Positions 1 to 7,376 of a stretch of DNA of 12,098 bases are shown piece by piece; within the stretch, counting starts at the first letter, position 1, and each line of letters starts with the position of its first letter. Source of the DNA: CAZUSC01 sp964622915 (GTDB lineage: Bacteria > Patescibacteriota > Andersenbacteria > UBA10190); NCBI GenBank assembly GCA_964622915.1, contig CAZUSC010000093.1, positions 1-12,098 on the forward strand, read 5' to 3'. The notes below the pieces were generated by a model. The model did no database searches. It had not been told where the DNA came from and worked only from the letters and a program-made list of their open reading frames with translations. The position numbers were made by a program, and so were the translations under genes.

Positions 1-462
1 CTCGCCCCGCTCTTGCGCAATAAACTGATTAATTTTTACTTGATCTAGCAAGTCTTCTAGTGACTGGGCTCCTGGTGTTTGTGCTAGGTATTTGTAAGTG
101 TACGTGTTCTCGGGGGGAATATTTGTTTTAATAGCTCCCAGCAAGCTGTCTTCCGGCCCCGCTTTAAGAGGGTCACGCTGCGCGGACACTTCGTCCCCAT
201 CTTTAGTACCATCATTGTCGCTATCAGGCTGATTGAGGTTAGTGCCAAAAATATTCTCTATTGCATCCGCTAATCCATCTTGATCGGAATCTTTTCTTAT
301 CAAGTCACTAGACGATAAATCAGAGGTCAACTGGCTAGTGGCAGAGTCGTCTATTGTGGGTACCAGCAGCCTCTTGATACCAACAATGATTGCGAAAATT
401 ACTACAACAGCCAGCGCGGAAATAACCGTCACCTTAAGACCCAGGGCGTTCGTAGCCTTCAT
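1..462 (-). CDS. Single-pass membrane protein with paired calcium loops (third tandem paralog, partial)
   Basis: This gene is cut by the left edge of the window, and 154 N-terminal residues are visible. The ATG lies three bases after the TGA stop of the upstream 323-residue gene, so the two are almost certainly cotranscribed; no clear Shine-Dalgarno is present. Residues about 5-33 form a membrane anchor beginning NALGLKV, nearly identical to that of the 301-residue paralog. A Ser/Thr/Asp-rich linker leads to two calcium-binding loops, DSDQDGLADAIE (about 58-69) and DSDNDGTKDGDE (about 80-91), of the DxDxDG thrombospondin type 3/EF-hand kind. After these comes the block EV-x4-DP-x2-AGPEDSL, also shared with the paralogs. 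The visible remainder is predicted helical. The protein probably sits outside the membrane with a C-terminal ectodomain that binds Ca2+. No specific function is recognised. Confidence 0.85.
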   Translation of the reverse strand, partial: MKATNALGLKVTVISALAVVVIFAIIVGIKRLLVPTIDDSATSQLTSDLSSSDLIRKDSDQDGLADAIENIFGTNLNQPDSDNDGTKDGDEVSAQRDPLKAGPEDSLLGAIKTNIPPENTYTYKYLAQTPGAQSLEDLLDQVKINQFIAQERGE

Positions 463-465
463 ATA

Positions 466-1437
466 TCAATTACCTGCCAATTGCTGCTGTAGTGCCCGTA
501 GCTTGTCTATTTCCTGTTGAATGAGCGGGAAATAAATTTTATCATTTTCTTCTAGTTGCCGCAGCGCCACTAGCGCACCAACCTGATCAGTATTATATTC
601 GGTTATTTGATCAAACGTTACCGATAAAAGCTCCGTATAGCCCAGCAGCAAACGGTGTACGGGCTCGGCTGCTGGTGGCGCAGACCCAGCTACCAGTTTT
701 TCTTGTAATCGTTTCGCGGAACGGGATAAATCAATAAAACCGGCAGGATCCTTGTCTTGAAATAAAGAGCGCAAGGAACTAGCTAGTAAAGTCTTATTAG
801 AAATACTTGCCAAATTACCAAGCTCATTCAAGTAAACGGCCAATCCGATAGCTGTATTTTCTGACTGAATATTAATTGATTTGTTAGCTGGCTTCGGAAG
901 CTGCGTTACGATAGGTTGCTCCTTAACAAAGGAAAATAAAGTTTCCGATGACTGCTGATCAGTTGGGTATTTCTTTTTATATTCTGCCGTTAAGTCTTTG
1001 TCAGGAATATCAATACTGGCCGTAAAAAACTGATCGACGGCCAGCGGGCCACTTTGAGCCACCTGCAGAGGATTAATGTCTTGCCCAGGCCGAAAACCGG
1101 CCGGCAGAACATCGTTGGGCGCAGCTATTGTTGGGTTATGGTTGGCTTTTACTTCTTCGCCATCTAAGAATCCATCGCCGTCAGTGTCGGATTTATTGTT
1201 ATCGGTGCCCCAAATAGCTTCATCGGCATTGGACAGGCCATCGCCATCGCGGTCGCCGTTAGGATCAATAATATTTTGGCTGCCAGTTTGTGCTTCCTGC
1301 AGCCCGTCTGTTGGGGTTGTTATCGTTGAGTCGGCGGGTCGGGAAGGTCTCAACCGTGAGAGAACAAGCGCAACGGTACCGCCGACAATACCTATAATCA
1401 ACACTGCCAGAATAATAATAACGAGTCGGCGGGACAT
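466..1437 (-). CDS. Single-pass membrane protein with paired calcium loops (323 aa)
   Basis: A basic N-terminus (MSRR) and a hydrophobic stretch at about residues 5-27 give a signal anchor, whose sequence differs from those of its two neighbours. A Ser/Thr/Pro-rich linker follows. Two Ca2+ loops come next, DRDGDGLSNADE (62-73) and DTDGDGFLDGEE (84-95), both matching the DxDxDGxxxxxE pattern. Then comes EVKANHNPTIAAPNDVLP, the diverged form of the block found in the flanking paralogs. Residues about 145-323 are largely predicted helical, with no motif I recognise and no cysteine. The ATG at 1437 is the first start before the anchor. TATAAT ends nine bases upstream and no Shine-Dalgarno is visible. 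The upstream gap to the 301-residue gene is a heptad-repeat inverted array; the downstream paralog begins three bases after the stop. A calcium-stabilised surface protein is the likely role, but this is inference. Confidence 0.9.
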   Translation of the reverse strand: MSRRLVIIILAVLIIGIVGGTVALVLSRLRPSRPADSTITTPTDGLQEAQTGSQNIIDPNGDRDGDGLSNADEAIWGTDNNKSDTDGDGFLDGEEVKANHNPTIAAPNDVLPAGFRPGQDINPLQVAQSGPLAVDQFFTASIDIPDKDLTAEYKKKYPTDQQSSETLFSFVKEQPIVTQLPKPANKSINIQSENTAIGLAVYLNELGNLASISNKTLLASSLRSLFQDKDPAGFIDLSRSAKRLQEKLVAGSAPPAAEPVHRLLLGYTELLSVTFDQITEYNTDQVGALVALRQLEENDKIYFPLIQQEIDKLRALQQQLAGN

Positions 1438-1446
1438 AGTTACTTA

Positions 1447-1452
1447 ATTATA
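1447..1452 (-). promoter_or_regulatory. Candidate -10 box (TATAAT) before the 323-aa gene
   Basis: On the minus strand a perfect TATAAT ends nine bases before the ATG at 1437. Transcription from it would begin about two bases before the start codon, giving an essentially leaderless message. No good -35 hexamer lies 16-18 bases further upstream, where the sequence is heptad repeat. AT-rich chance occurrence cannot be excluded. Confidence 0.3.
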
Positions 1453-1454
1453 TA

Positions 1455-1570
1455 GTAACGAGTAAATAGTAACTAGTAACGAGTAACGGGCGGGTAACGG
1501 GTAACGGGTAATTAGTAACGAGTAACGGGAAAATGATTACTAGTTACGCGTTACTCGTTACTGGTTACTA
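1455..1570. repeat. Heptad-periodic GTAAC array forming a long inverted repeat
   Basis: The left arm has GTAA cores starting at 1455, 1462, 1469, 1476, 1483, 1494, 1501, 1508, 1515 and 1522, all spaced 7 except one 11-base step. The right arm has TTAC cores with the C at 1540, 1547, 1554, 1561 and 1568, again exactly 7 apart. The arms are complementary (consensus unit GAGTAAC against GTTACTC), so the transcript could fold into a long imperfect hairpin with slipped alternative registers. The last unit of the right arm supplies the TAG stop codon of the 301-residue gene (1568-1570). The array fills almost the whole gap between two paralogous genes. Confidence 0.9.
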
Positions 1571-2473
1571 ATTGAAACCGTATTTTTTTTCTAAGGCAGT
1601 AATTTCCGATGAAATCTGATTAAATGTGTCGCCTAAGTCCTCGATTGTTTTGGCCCCTATAAGGCCGCCCATAAAGTCGGTGGACATGGTTTTTAGTAGG
1701 AGGGTGCTATCCAGCAGTGATTGGGAGGCACTGATTAGCCTTTTGTGCAAATCGGCGGTTTCTTGGGGAGTGGTAGCAGCCTGTAGCGCCGTTAAATTGC
1801 CTTCCAGCGTTTTTATTACCCGCTCCAACTCACTAGATTGATTATTAACATAATGGAGGCGAAAGGCCGCTTCAATATCGGCGCTTGATACGGCCAGAAT
1901 TTTATCATTATGGGCCGATGATATGGCCTCTAAGTAGAGGCGCACTGCTTCTTTGCCCGATGAGGAATTGATAGTTACTTCGACCGGGGTTGCTTCTTTA
2001 GCAATTATGGCTTGTTGCTCTACTACGAACGCTTCCAACCTTTCTTTTTGCAGAACATATGATTGATCGGCATCCGGCGGCAGTTGGGCGATGTATTTGT
2101 CGGTAAAAGTATTGCCAGAAGGAAGTTTTACGTTACCCGTATCATCGGTCGGTAGACGATCATCTGGCCCGGCCACAGTCGGGTTTCGTTTCTGGAGCAC
2201 TTCGTCGCCATCGTTGGTGCCATCGCCGTCGGTGTCAGGCAGTAGCGTGCTGGATTTGTAAACATTTTCCGCAATGTCTGGTAAGCCGTCCTTGTCAGTG
2301 TCATCTAATATTGGCGCTGGTGAAGGCGTAAGGGAAGCGGTAATAACTTGATTAGACGAACTTTCCTTACTGGTCACGAGGCTCTTTATTCCCCAATAAA
2401 TGCCGAAAATAGCTAGAACTACTATCGCAGTAACGACAGCGACCTTAAGACCGAGAGCATTTATTGAGGGCAT
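1568..2473 (-). CDS. Single-pass membrane protein with paired calcium loops (301 aa)
   Basis: The N-terminus MPSINALGLKV leads into a membrane anchor at about residues 9-33, almost the same as in the partial paralog at the left edge. A Ser/Thr/Pro linker (about 36-55) is followed by two calcium loops, DDTDKDGLPDIAE (57-69) and DTDGDGTNDGDE (80-91). The shared block EVLQKRNPTVAGPDDRLP follows. Residues about 135-301 are predicted mostly alpha-helical, with a coiled-coil-like final third (LEGNLTALQAA, TADLHKRLI) and no cysteine. The ATG at 2473 directly precedes the anchor. TACACT ends six bases upstream and no Shine-Dalgarno is seen. Heptad arrays lie in the gaps on both sides. It is one of three tandem copies produced by duplication. 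A surface or periplasm-facing Ca2+-binding role is inferred; the partner is unknown. Confidence 0.9.
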   Translation of the reverse strand: MPSINALGLKVAVVTAIVVLAIFGIYWGIKSLVTSKESSSNQVITASLTPSPAPILDDTDKDGLPDIAENVYKSSTLLPDTDGDGTNDGDEVLQKRNPTVAGPDDRLPTDDTGNVKLPSGNTFTDKYIAQLPPDADQSYVLQKERLEAFVVEQQAIIAKEATPVEVTINSSSGKEAVRLYLEAISSAHNDKILAVSSADIEAAFRLHYVNNQSSELERVIKTLEGNLTALQAATTPQETADLHKRLISASQSLLDSTLLLKTMSTDFMGGLIGAKTIEDLGDTFNQISSEITALEKKYGFN

Positions 2474-2482
2474 GAATCAAGT

Positions 2483-2517
2483 GTAATGAGTAACGAGTAA
2501 TATGTAACGAGTAAATT
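2483..2517. repeat. Heptad-periodic GTAA array
   Basis: Five GTAA cores start at 2483, 2490, 2497, 2504 and 2511, exactly 7 bases apart, with consensus GTAACGA. The array occupies most of the 53-base gap between the 423-residue and 301-residue genes. Going toward the 301-residue gene on the minus strand, the 7-base register continues through a final TTGATTC unit that abuts the ATG. It shares its unit with the arrays at 1455-1570 and 3822-3848. Confidence 0.85.
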
Positions 2518-2526
2518 GAGGTATAT

Positions 2527-3798
2527 TTAGAAGAAGGGGCCATAGTGCTTGCCTTTTTCTAACAAACACTCTTCTTTAGAGGTAACAAAAATATCATGCA
2601 GAGTTACACCTTGGGGACAAGATTGGCATAAGCCACAAGCGGCTACCTCATTACACTGGCATGAACAATCTGGGGCCCACCAGGGGTCGCCGGGGCGGCC
2701 GCCGCAAACAGTTCCGGCCACTAGGCTTTGGTTAATGGGCGCCGAGTAGCCGCTCGGCAAACCCCCTTCTGTGTCGGGCAGCGTAATAGTTTTAACTCTT
2801 TCCTTGTATGGTTCCGGCGCTTTGCGGATGACAAATTGGGGATAGCCATCGGATTCACACCACGATGTTTCAACATCGGCCGCAATTGTTTCATCGTTGA
2901 CCGCAAAGCCGTAATCTTCGAATACTCGACACTCGCCTGGCAAGATGGTGGGCGTGGCTTGACCGAATCGCACACCAAGGGTGGGTAGTTTAAAGCGCAC
3001 CGGGCAATCGCGGCCGTTATAGGCCGTGCCCCCGCAGATATTTACTTGCTGCTCTTCTTTTTGAGCTCGCTCAAAGTTCACGCCCAGGTTGGGGAAAATG
3101 GTCACGCAGCCAATTTCGGCCGGATCGCAAAAAATCGCGGGAAATTTCCCTGCTGGTAAAGGGGTGTAAGTGGGATTGGGGGTTTCGCATATACCATCGA
3201 TTAGATGCTGTGTTACGGCTAAGTATCGACTACCATTGTAATCGTATTCAACAAAGGCGTTGTTATAGAGTTGGCCCCCGCGCAAAGTAATCGTGAACGA
3301 ATATTCCACAAAGCCGCCCGGCGCCAAGAATGCCTCGCGCCAAATAATTTCATGCAGAGGCACTATTATCTCGTCGGCCGTGCGGTACGTATGAACGACA
3401 TCAGATCCCGCCGCGTAGCCGACTTTGATTTCCAAATTAGTGGCCGGTAGTTCCGCCACATTGCGCACCAAAACCCGGTAAGTGTAGCTGTCTTCAACAA
3501 TAGCACACTCTTTTTTATTGATGAGAAATATTTCCAGCTGGCTGCCCGACGAGACGGTGGTGGCTTTTACTCGCCCTTCATTTTTATCCCTGGTTGGATC
3601 AGTTAAAAAGTCCCCCCCGTAAATTTGGCTGGAAAGCCAGGTATTGAGTGAGAAATCAATTGGCAAGGGCTTTGGGTTAGCTGTTTGCGCATTGGCCAAG
3701 CTGGGCATAGTCAGCAGCCCCAATCCGCCCACTAAGAACGTAAGTAGAATACCAATTTTGCTGATTTTTGTATTTTGAACTGGGTTACTATTTTCCAT
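2527..3798 (-). CDS. Secreted cysteine-rich protein with one Cys-bounded beta-type domain
   Basis: A typical signal peptide spans residues about 10-37 (basic KISK, then a hydrophobic core, then SLANA before Q38), so the 423-residue product is probably exported. Residues 98-204 resemble one of the repeats of the upstream M64-like protein. C98 opens it, YTYRVLVRN and IIWREAFLAPGGFVEYSF match the repeats' strand and Trp motifs, and C204 closes it with the same spacing of about 106. The remainder is rich in Cys (16 in total), with a dense cluster from C365 to C411 including CSCQC and CGLCQSC, suggesting disulfides or metal binding. No catalytic motif is recognised. The ATG at 3798 is itself part of a heptad repeat unit, and the first codons are repeat-like. 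The stop lies 53 bases before the 301-residue gene. It probably works with the M64-like neighbour at the cell surface (inference). Confidence 0.88.
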   Translation of the reverse strand: MENSNPVQNTKISKIGILLTFLVGGLGLLTMPSLANAQTANPKPLPIDFSLNTWLSSQIYGGDFLTDPTRDKNEGRVKATTVSSGSQLEIFLINKKECAIVEDSYTYRVLVRNVAELPATNLEIKVGYAAGSDVVHTYRTADEIIVPLHEIIWREAFLAPGGFVEYSFTITLRGGQLYNNAFVEYDYNGSRYLAVTQHLIDGICETPNPTYTPLPAGKFPAIFCDPAEIGCVTIFPNLGVNFERAQKEEQQVNICGGTAYNGRDCPVRFKLPTLGVRFGQATPTILPGECRVFEDYGFAVNDETIAADVETSWCESDGYPQFVIRKAPEPYKERVKTITLPDTEGGLPSGYSAPINQSLVAGTVCGGRPGDPWWAPDCSCQCNEVAACGLCQSCPQGVTLHDIFVTSKEECLLEKGKHYGPFF

Positions 3799-3876
3799 TT
3801 TCTATTTTCCAATTTCTTAATTACCTGTTACTCGTTACTGGTTACAAATTTCCAGTTTCTATTTTCTGATTTCTAA
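3792..3876. repeat. Mixed-class heptad array (TTTC and TTAC units)
   Basis: The C of each core falls at 3795, 3802, 3809, 3816 (TTTC class), 3824, 3831, 3838, 3845 (TTAC class), and 3852, 3859, 3866, 3873 (TTTC class). Every step is 7 except one of 8. Two unrelated unit types are therefore joined in one nearly unbroken 7-base register, TTTC then TTAC then TTTC. The array fills the whole gap between the 876-residue and 423-residue genes and runs over the 423-residue gene's start codon (3796-3798). Confidence 0.9.
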
Positions 3877-6507
3877 TTAATTAAACCATCCCCAAAATTC
3901 ACCGGGCAAGGCGGTGGGTGTCGGCGTGGGAGACGGCAGCTGGCAGTCGTAGTTTTCTCCCAGTGCCTCGGCGATTTTTTTACCCAACAAACATTCTTCC
4001 AGCGGGCCATAAACCATCTCGTCGTAAGTGTTATGCATCATTTTAGTGGCGGGGCGCCAAGTACTAACACGGTTACATCCCAATGAGCATTCGGCGCCGG
4101 GAAACGGCTGAATAGCATCAACGCATTGGTTTTGTGATTGAAAGCAATTCGGACCGGAAATACCCTGCGTGCTTCCATATTGATACAAATACTCATCCGT
4201 CATTTTGCCCACCGAGTGTCCCAATTCATGGGCGGTTAAGCGAATATCCGGAATCGAACCAAAAGTAGCAATTGGTGGAAAATTTGTGGCGACGGATCCG
4301 CACGTACAGCTGTGTGGATGCACGACGATAATAGTGTCCCAGTTAGGGACGGTGGCAGCTACAGTGTTTATTACTAAACTGTCATTAGAGCAGCGTGGGT
4401 AGGCGGTGCCTGGCAGCAATTCCTCCAGTTGGCAGCCCAAAGAAGTTGTGCTAACAATTTTAATGATCTCGATGCGGCTTTTATATTTTCGCCAAGGCTG
4501 AATCGTATCCCTCATTTGTTTAACCGTGCCGATGACGCCATCTAGTTTGTCGGCGCCGCCCACTTCATTGATGACCGCGATAATATATTTATCACCGTCA
4601 CAAGGGTTAATGGTGATAGTTGCCAATGCTGTCTCAACTTGATTAGTGACCGGGTTGGTATATTGCACCTGCAACGTGTTTTTTAATGGCTGTGTGGCGT
4701 CTTCGGTTGGCTTGAATGTAATGGTGTAGTCAACTGATCCGTTGGCTGCCAATAAGGCCACATTCCACACGGCTTGGCGCTGGTCTGGTAGCGTCTGATC
4801 GGGCGGCGGTTGGCCGCTTACAAAAACGGTATTCTCGGCATGAGTAAATCGGACTTCCGGATTAGAGATATCTGTGTCGATGGTATTAGTAGCCTTGCCG
4901 TTTAGAATAAAGTCTTCGCCCGGCGTGTAACATTTATCATTAGCGTCCTTTGTCAGTTCAGCCGTTACAGCGGTAAGGGGTGTGGGAGTGGGTGCACCAC
5001 AGGGCGAAATGTCATGATCGCCATAGGCAGCGGGAGCTCCTTGAGGATTAGCATAGAAAACAACATGGATCAGCGTTGTTTGATTGCGCGGTGCGAGTGT
5101 AACGCTGTATTGACGGCTGTCCCCGATAGCCATGGTCCCGGGGCGCCAGATAAATCTAGTCGGGCGCAACGTGTCAGGATCGGAGACATCGGGCGTAGGC
5201 GAGCCTCTGATCAATCGGCTGTTGGTTGTAAAAGGCTGATAGTATATATCAACATTGTTAAAAGTTGTGGAAGTTGTGTTGTTTTTCACCTCGATTGTGT
5301 AAGTAAATTCCTGCGTGCCCGGGTATTGAAAACAGGGAGTGCCCACAACTCGGGCTGTTAGTATGCTATTGGCTGGCGGCGGCGTGGCGATTGCGCACTG
5401 GCTCACAGTGAAATTCCCCCGGGCCGTTGGTTGGCCGTCGGCCGTAGCACTTAACGTCATACTGACACTTGAAGAGGCTTGATTAGCGTGGGCGATCACT
5501 GAGAATTGTTGCGATTGTCCGGGCGCCAAAGTTCCTACCTGCCAAATGAATCTTTGCGAATTTTGATCAATTGTACTGGGTGCCGGGGTAGCACTGGTTA
5601 GAGAGAGCGAGGTCGATGGGGACTGCAAAGTGACGGTAACATTCTGCAGGGACGATGAGCGAGAATTGTTATAAACCGTTATGCTGCTCCTGACGTCATC
5701 GCCGGCTTGAAAGCATCCGCTGGATTGACGTCCTTCAACATAAAACGGCGGTAAAGCTCCTTGGGCACTGGCCGGCTTTCCTTTAAAGAAGCCGATGAGA
5801 CCGGCAACAAGATTTTTGCCTGCTCCTCTTTCGTGCTGCTTGTTCGGATTAACCGAAAGCGTGAAAGTTTTTTCAGATATTACCGTACCGTCGGGTGATG
5901 TAATAACGGCTTTGGTCAGCTGACTGCCTTGGGGAGGTGTTAGAACAAGATAAACAGTACCTTCCTCTAATTGTTCTGTCCTTGGAGCAACACCTATGCC
6001 CTCTACTATTACACTCGTAGCAATAGAGAATTTTTCTTCGGCAACGGTCTGGCCCTTGCCATCAAGGAGCTTGATGATTGAATAAGGAGATTCGGGAGAG
6101 GGGGCATAATCCTGAATTGTAGGCCGGCTGTTCGTAGCCTTTATTTCTTCAATTTCCAAGGAAAATTGCGGAGTGCGACTATACGCAATGGATATTCCTA
6201 TATTTTCTGATGTGGCGGTAATGGTGTCGTCAGCACCGGGGTCTGGTACCGGCGGATCAAGCTCGCGATCCACTGATTGTGCTGCCTGATCCTGGTTTCC
6301 GGCTGCTGGCAAACCAGTAGCAGGATCAACGGATGGTGTAGGAGCAGGTGTAGCCGAGCGACGCAACAGCCACAGCGCTCCACCTGCAATCAATGCTAAC
6401 AGCAGCACAGTGACAACAATGGCGATAATTATTTTCAGCCGCGAGCGTCCGTGACCGGTCGCCGGAGCAGAGGGAATAGGGGGTCCTGCCATAGGATCGT
6501 TAGGCAC
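3877..6507 (-). CDS. Membrane-anchored multidomain surface protein with C-terminal M64-like zinc peptidase
   Basis: The 876 residues comprise a short cytoplasmic tail, a signal anchor at about 24-48, a Pro/Ala/Thr linker (about 51-90), and an N-terminal beta-rich region (about 100-245). Three tandem Cys-bounded beta-type repeats follow: C265-C371, C392-C503 and C526-C636. Each begins Cys-x3-G-(D/T/E) and carries an F/V-W-x-hydrophobic motif before a TLAPG-like turn, as in DUF11/CARDB-type domains. The C-terminal region (about 638-855) holds HELGHSVGKMTDEY (H760, E761, H764, D771), matching the HExxHxxGxxxD zinc signature of the peptidase M64 family, and a later KMMHNTYDEMVYGP stretch that may form the Met turn. 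A PTPTP tail follows. The GTG at 6507 precedes the anchor; an ATG at 6492 is an alternative. TATAAT ends seven bases upstream. It lies 35 bases after rsmA. The substrate is unknown. Confidence 0.9.
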   Translation of the reverse strand: MPNDPMAGPPIPSAPATGHGRSRLKIIIAIVVTVLLLALIAGGALWLLRRSATPAPTPSVDPATGLPAAGNQDQAAQSVDRELDPPVPDPGADDTITATSENIGISIAYSRTPQFSLEIEEIKATNSRPTIQDYAPSPESPYSIIKLLDGKGQTVAEEKFSIATSVIVEGIGVAPRTEQLEEGTVYLVLTPPQGSQLTKAVITSPDGTVISEKTFTLSVNPNKQHERGAGKNLVAGLIGFFKGKPASAQGALPPFYVEGRQSSGCFQAGDDVRSSITVYNNSRSSSLQNVTVTLQSPSTSLSLTSATPAPSTIDQNSQRFIWQVGTLAPGQSQQFSVIAHANQASSSVSMTLSATADGQPTARGNFTVSQCAIATPPPANSILTARVVGTPCFQYPGTQEFTYTIEVKNNTTSTTFNNVDIYYQPFTTNSRLIRGSPTPDVSDPDTLRPTRFIWRPGTMAIGDSRQYSVTLAPRNQTTLIHVVFYANPQGAPAAYGDHDISPCGAPTPTPLTAVTAELTKDANDKCYTPGEDFILNGKATNTIDTDISNPEVRFTHAENTVFVSGQPPPDQTLPDQRQAVWNVALLAANGSVDYTITFKPTEDATQPLKNTLQVQYTNPVTNQVETALATITINPCDGDKYIIAVINEVGGADKLDGVIGTVKQMRDTIQPWRKYKSRIEIIKIVSTTSLGCQLEELLPGTAYPRCSNDSLVINTVAATVPNWDTIIVVHPHSCTCGSVATNFPPIATFGSIPDIRLTAHELGHSVGKMTDEYLYQYGSTQGISGPNCFQSQNQCVDAIQPFPGAECSLGCNRVSTWRPATKMMHNTYDEMVYGPLEECLLGKKIAEALGENYDCQLPSPTPTPTALPGEFWGWFN

Positions 6508-6514
6508 GTCTTTA

Positions 6515-6520
6515 ATTATA
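6515..6520 (-). promoter_or_regulatory. Candidate -10 box (TATAAT) for a leaderless surface-protein transcript
   Basis: A perfect TATAAT on the minus strand ends seven bases before the GTG at 6507, so transcription would start at or next to the start codon. The -35 region 17 bases upstream reads AGTGTT, a poor match. If real, it would let the surface cluster be expressed separately from pcrA-rsmA, since it lies in the 35-base gap after rsmA. Confidence 0.35.
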
Positions 6521-6542
6521 ACTGAAAACAGCTGCTCAACAC

Positions 6543-7376
6543 TTATTTTAGCAGATGAGTTAAGATGACCCAGTTTTCTTTGCTGATTTCTTGCGGGCGG
6601 GCAGTAGATTCAAGATTCACTTTTTTTAGTATGGTCGCTTGGTCGGCAGCTGACAACTTAAAGGACTTACGTAACACACCACCGATTTGTTTCCTTTTCT
6701 GTTGAAAGAAGACTTTGGCCACGGCCAGCGTTGCCTCGCGTTGGGCCGGACTTAGTGGATTGTCAGTAGTGGGAGTCAGGAGGACTAGCTGTGAGTAAAC
6801 TTTAGGTCGCGGCCAAAAACAATTAGGAGGAACATTTAATATCTTTTGGGCGCTTCCCCACAACGACACCGCTAAACCTAAGAGGTTCATGTCAGGCGGC
6901 ACGGCCCGCAGGCGCTGCCCAACCTCTTTTTGCACTAGCACTATCGCTTGCGTAGGCGGCTGCTCTAGCTGCGTCAGGCGCCGCATGATCAGACCGGAAA
7001 GATTATAGGGGATATTGCCAATTAATTGATAGGCACCTGCCCAGTGCCATTCCTCCTGTCTTAAGTCCCCATGCACAACATTGAGACTGTCTTTGTTTTT
7101 GGCTGGGATAGTCTGGGGAAGCAAGTGCACGAAATCATCATCTTTCTCAATAGCGCGTACTTGGTAATTATGCGCCACGAGCGCTTGGGTTAGTGTCCCC
7201 ACTCCCGCACCCAATTCTGTTATTTGCGGCGGGCCGCCCTCTAAAGCCGCCAGGGCCGCCTCTACCACCTCCGAACAAATCAGGAAGTTTTGCCCCAAAG
7301 ATTTGGCAGGGGCAATGTCGTGGCGCGCTAGAGTCTGCTTTAGCCAAGCCAGGTTAGTTAAGGGCTGATTCAACAT
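6543..7376 (-). CDS. rsmA: 16S rRNA (adenine1518-N6/adenine1519-N6)-dimethyltransferase RsmA (KsgA)
   Basis: The enzyme transfers four methyl groups from S-adenosylmethionine to two adjacent adenosines in the 3'-terminal helix of 16S rRNA during late small-subunit assembly. Family marks are KSLGQNFL near residue 25, the SAM-binding motif I ITELGAGVGTLTQAL near 52-66, the acidic residue of IEKDD near 77-80, GDLRQEE near 103, the catalytic-loop motif GNIPYNLSG near 120-128, and the C-terminal FWPRPKVYSQLVLL block followed by FFQQKRKQIGGVLRK. About 277 residues is normal for the family. The ATG at 7376 shares its A with the TGA of the helicase gene (TGATG), which suggests translational coupling. 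A TTG one codon upstream is possible but less likely. The 35-base gap downstream has no terminator before the surface-protein gene. Confidence 0.96.
   Translation of the reverse strand: MLNQPLTNLAWLKQTLARHDIAPAKSLGQNFLICSEVVEAALAALEGGPPQITELGAGVGTLTQALVAHNYQVRAIEKDDDFVHLLPQTIPAKNKDSLNVVHGDLRQEEWHWAGAYQLIGNIPYNLSGLIMRRLTQLEQPPTQAIVLVQKEVGQRLRAVPPDMNLLGLAVSLWGSAQKILNVPPNCFWPRPKVYSQLVLLTPTTDNPLSPAQREATLAVAKVFFQQKRKQIGGVLRKSFKLSAADQATILKKVNLESTARPQEISKENWVILTHLLK

Noticed and set aside
466..468. Possible recoding of TGA as glycine, as in some CPR lineages
   Set aside because: The next gene starts three bases after this TGA, and TGA also ends the helicase gene in a normal TGATG overlap, so TGA behaves as a stop.
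1076..1447. 123-codon plus-strand ORF
   Set aside because: It lies antisense within the 323-residue calcium-loop gene, is Ser/Pro-rich, has no domain, and is explained as the complement of that gene.
1455..1570. CRISPR array
   Set aside because: Units are 7 bases with no unique spacers and no cas genes are present.
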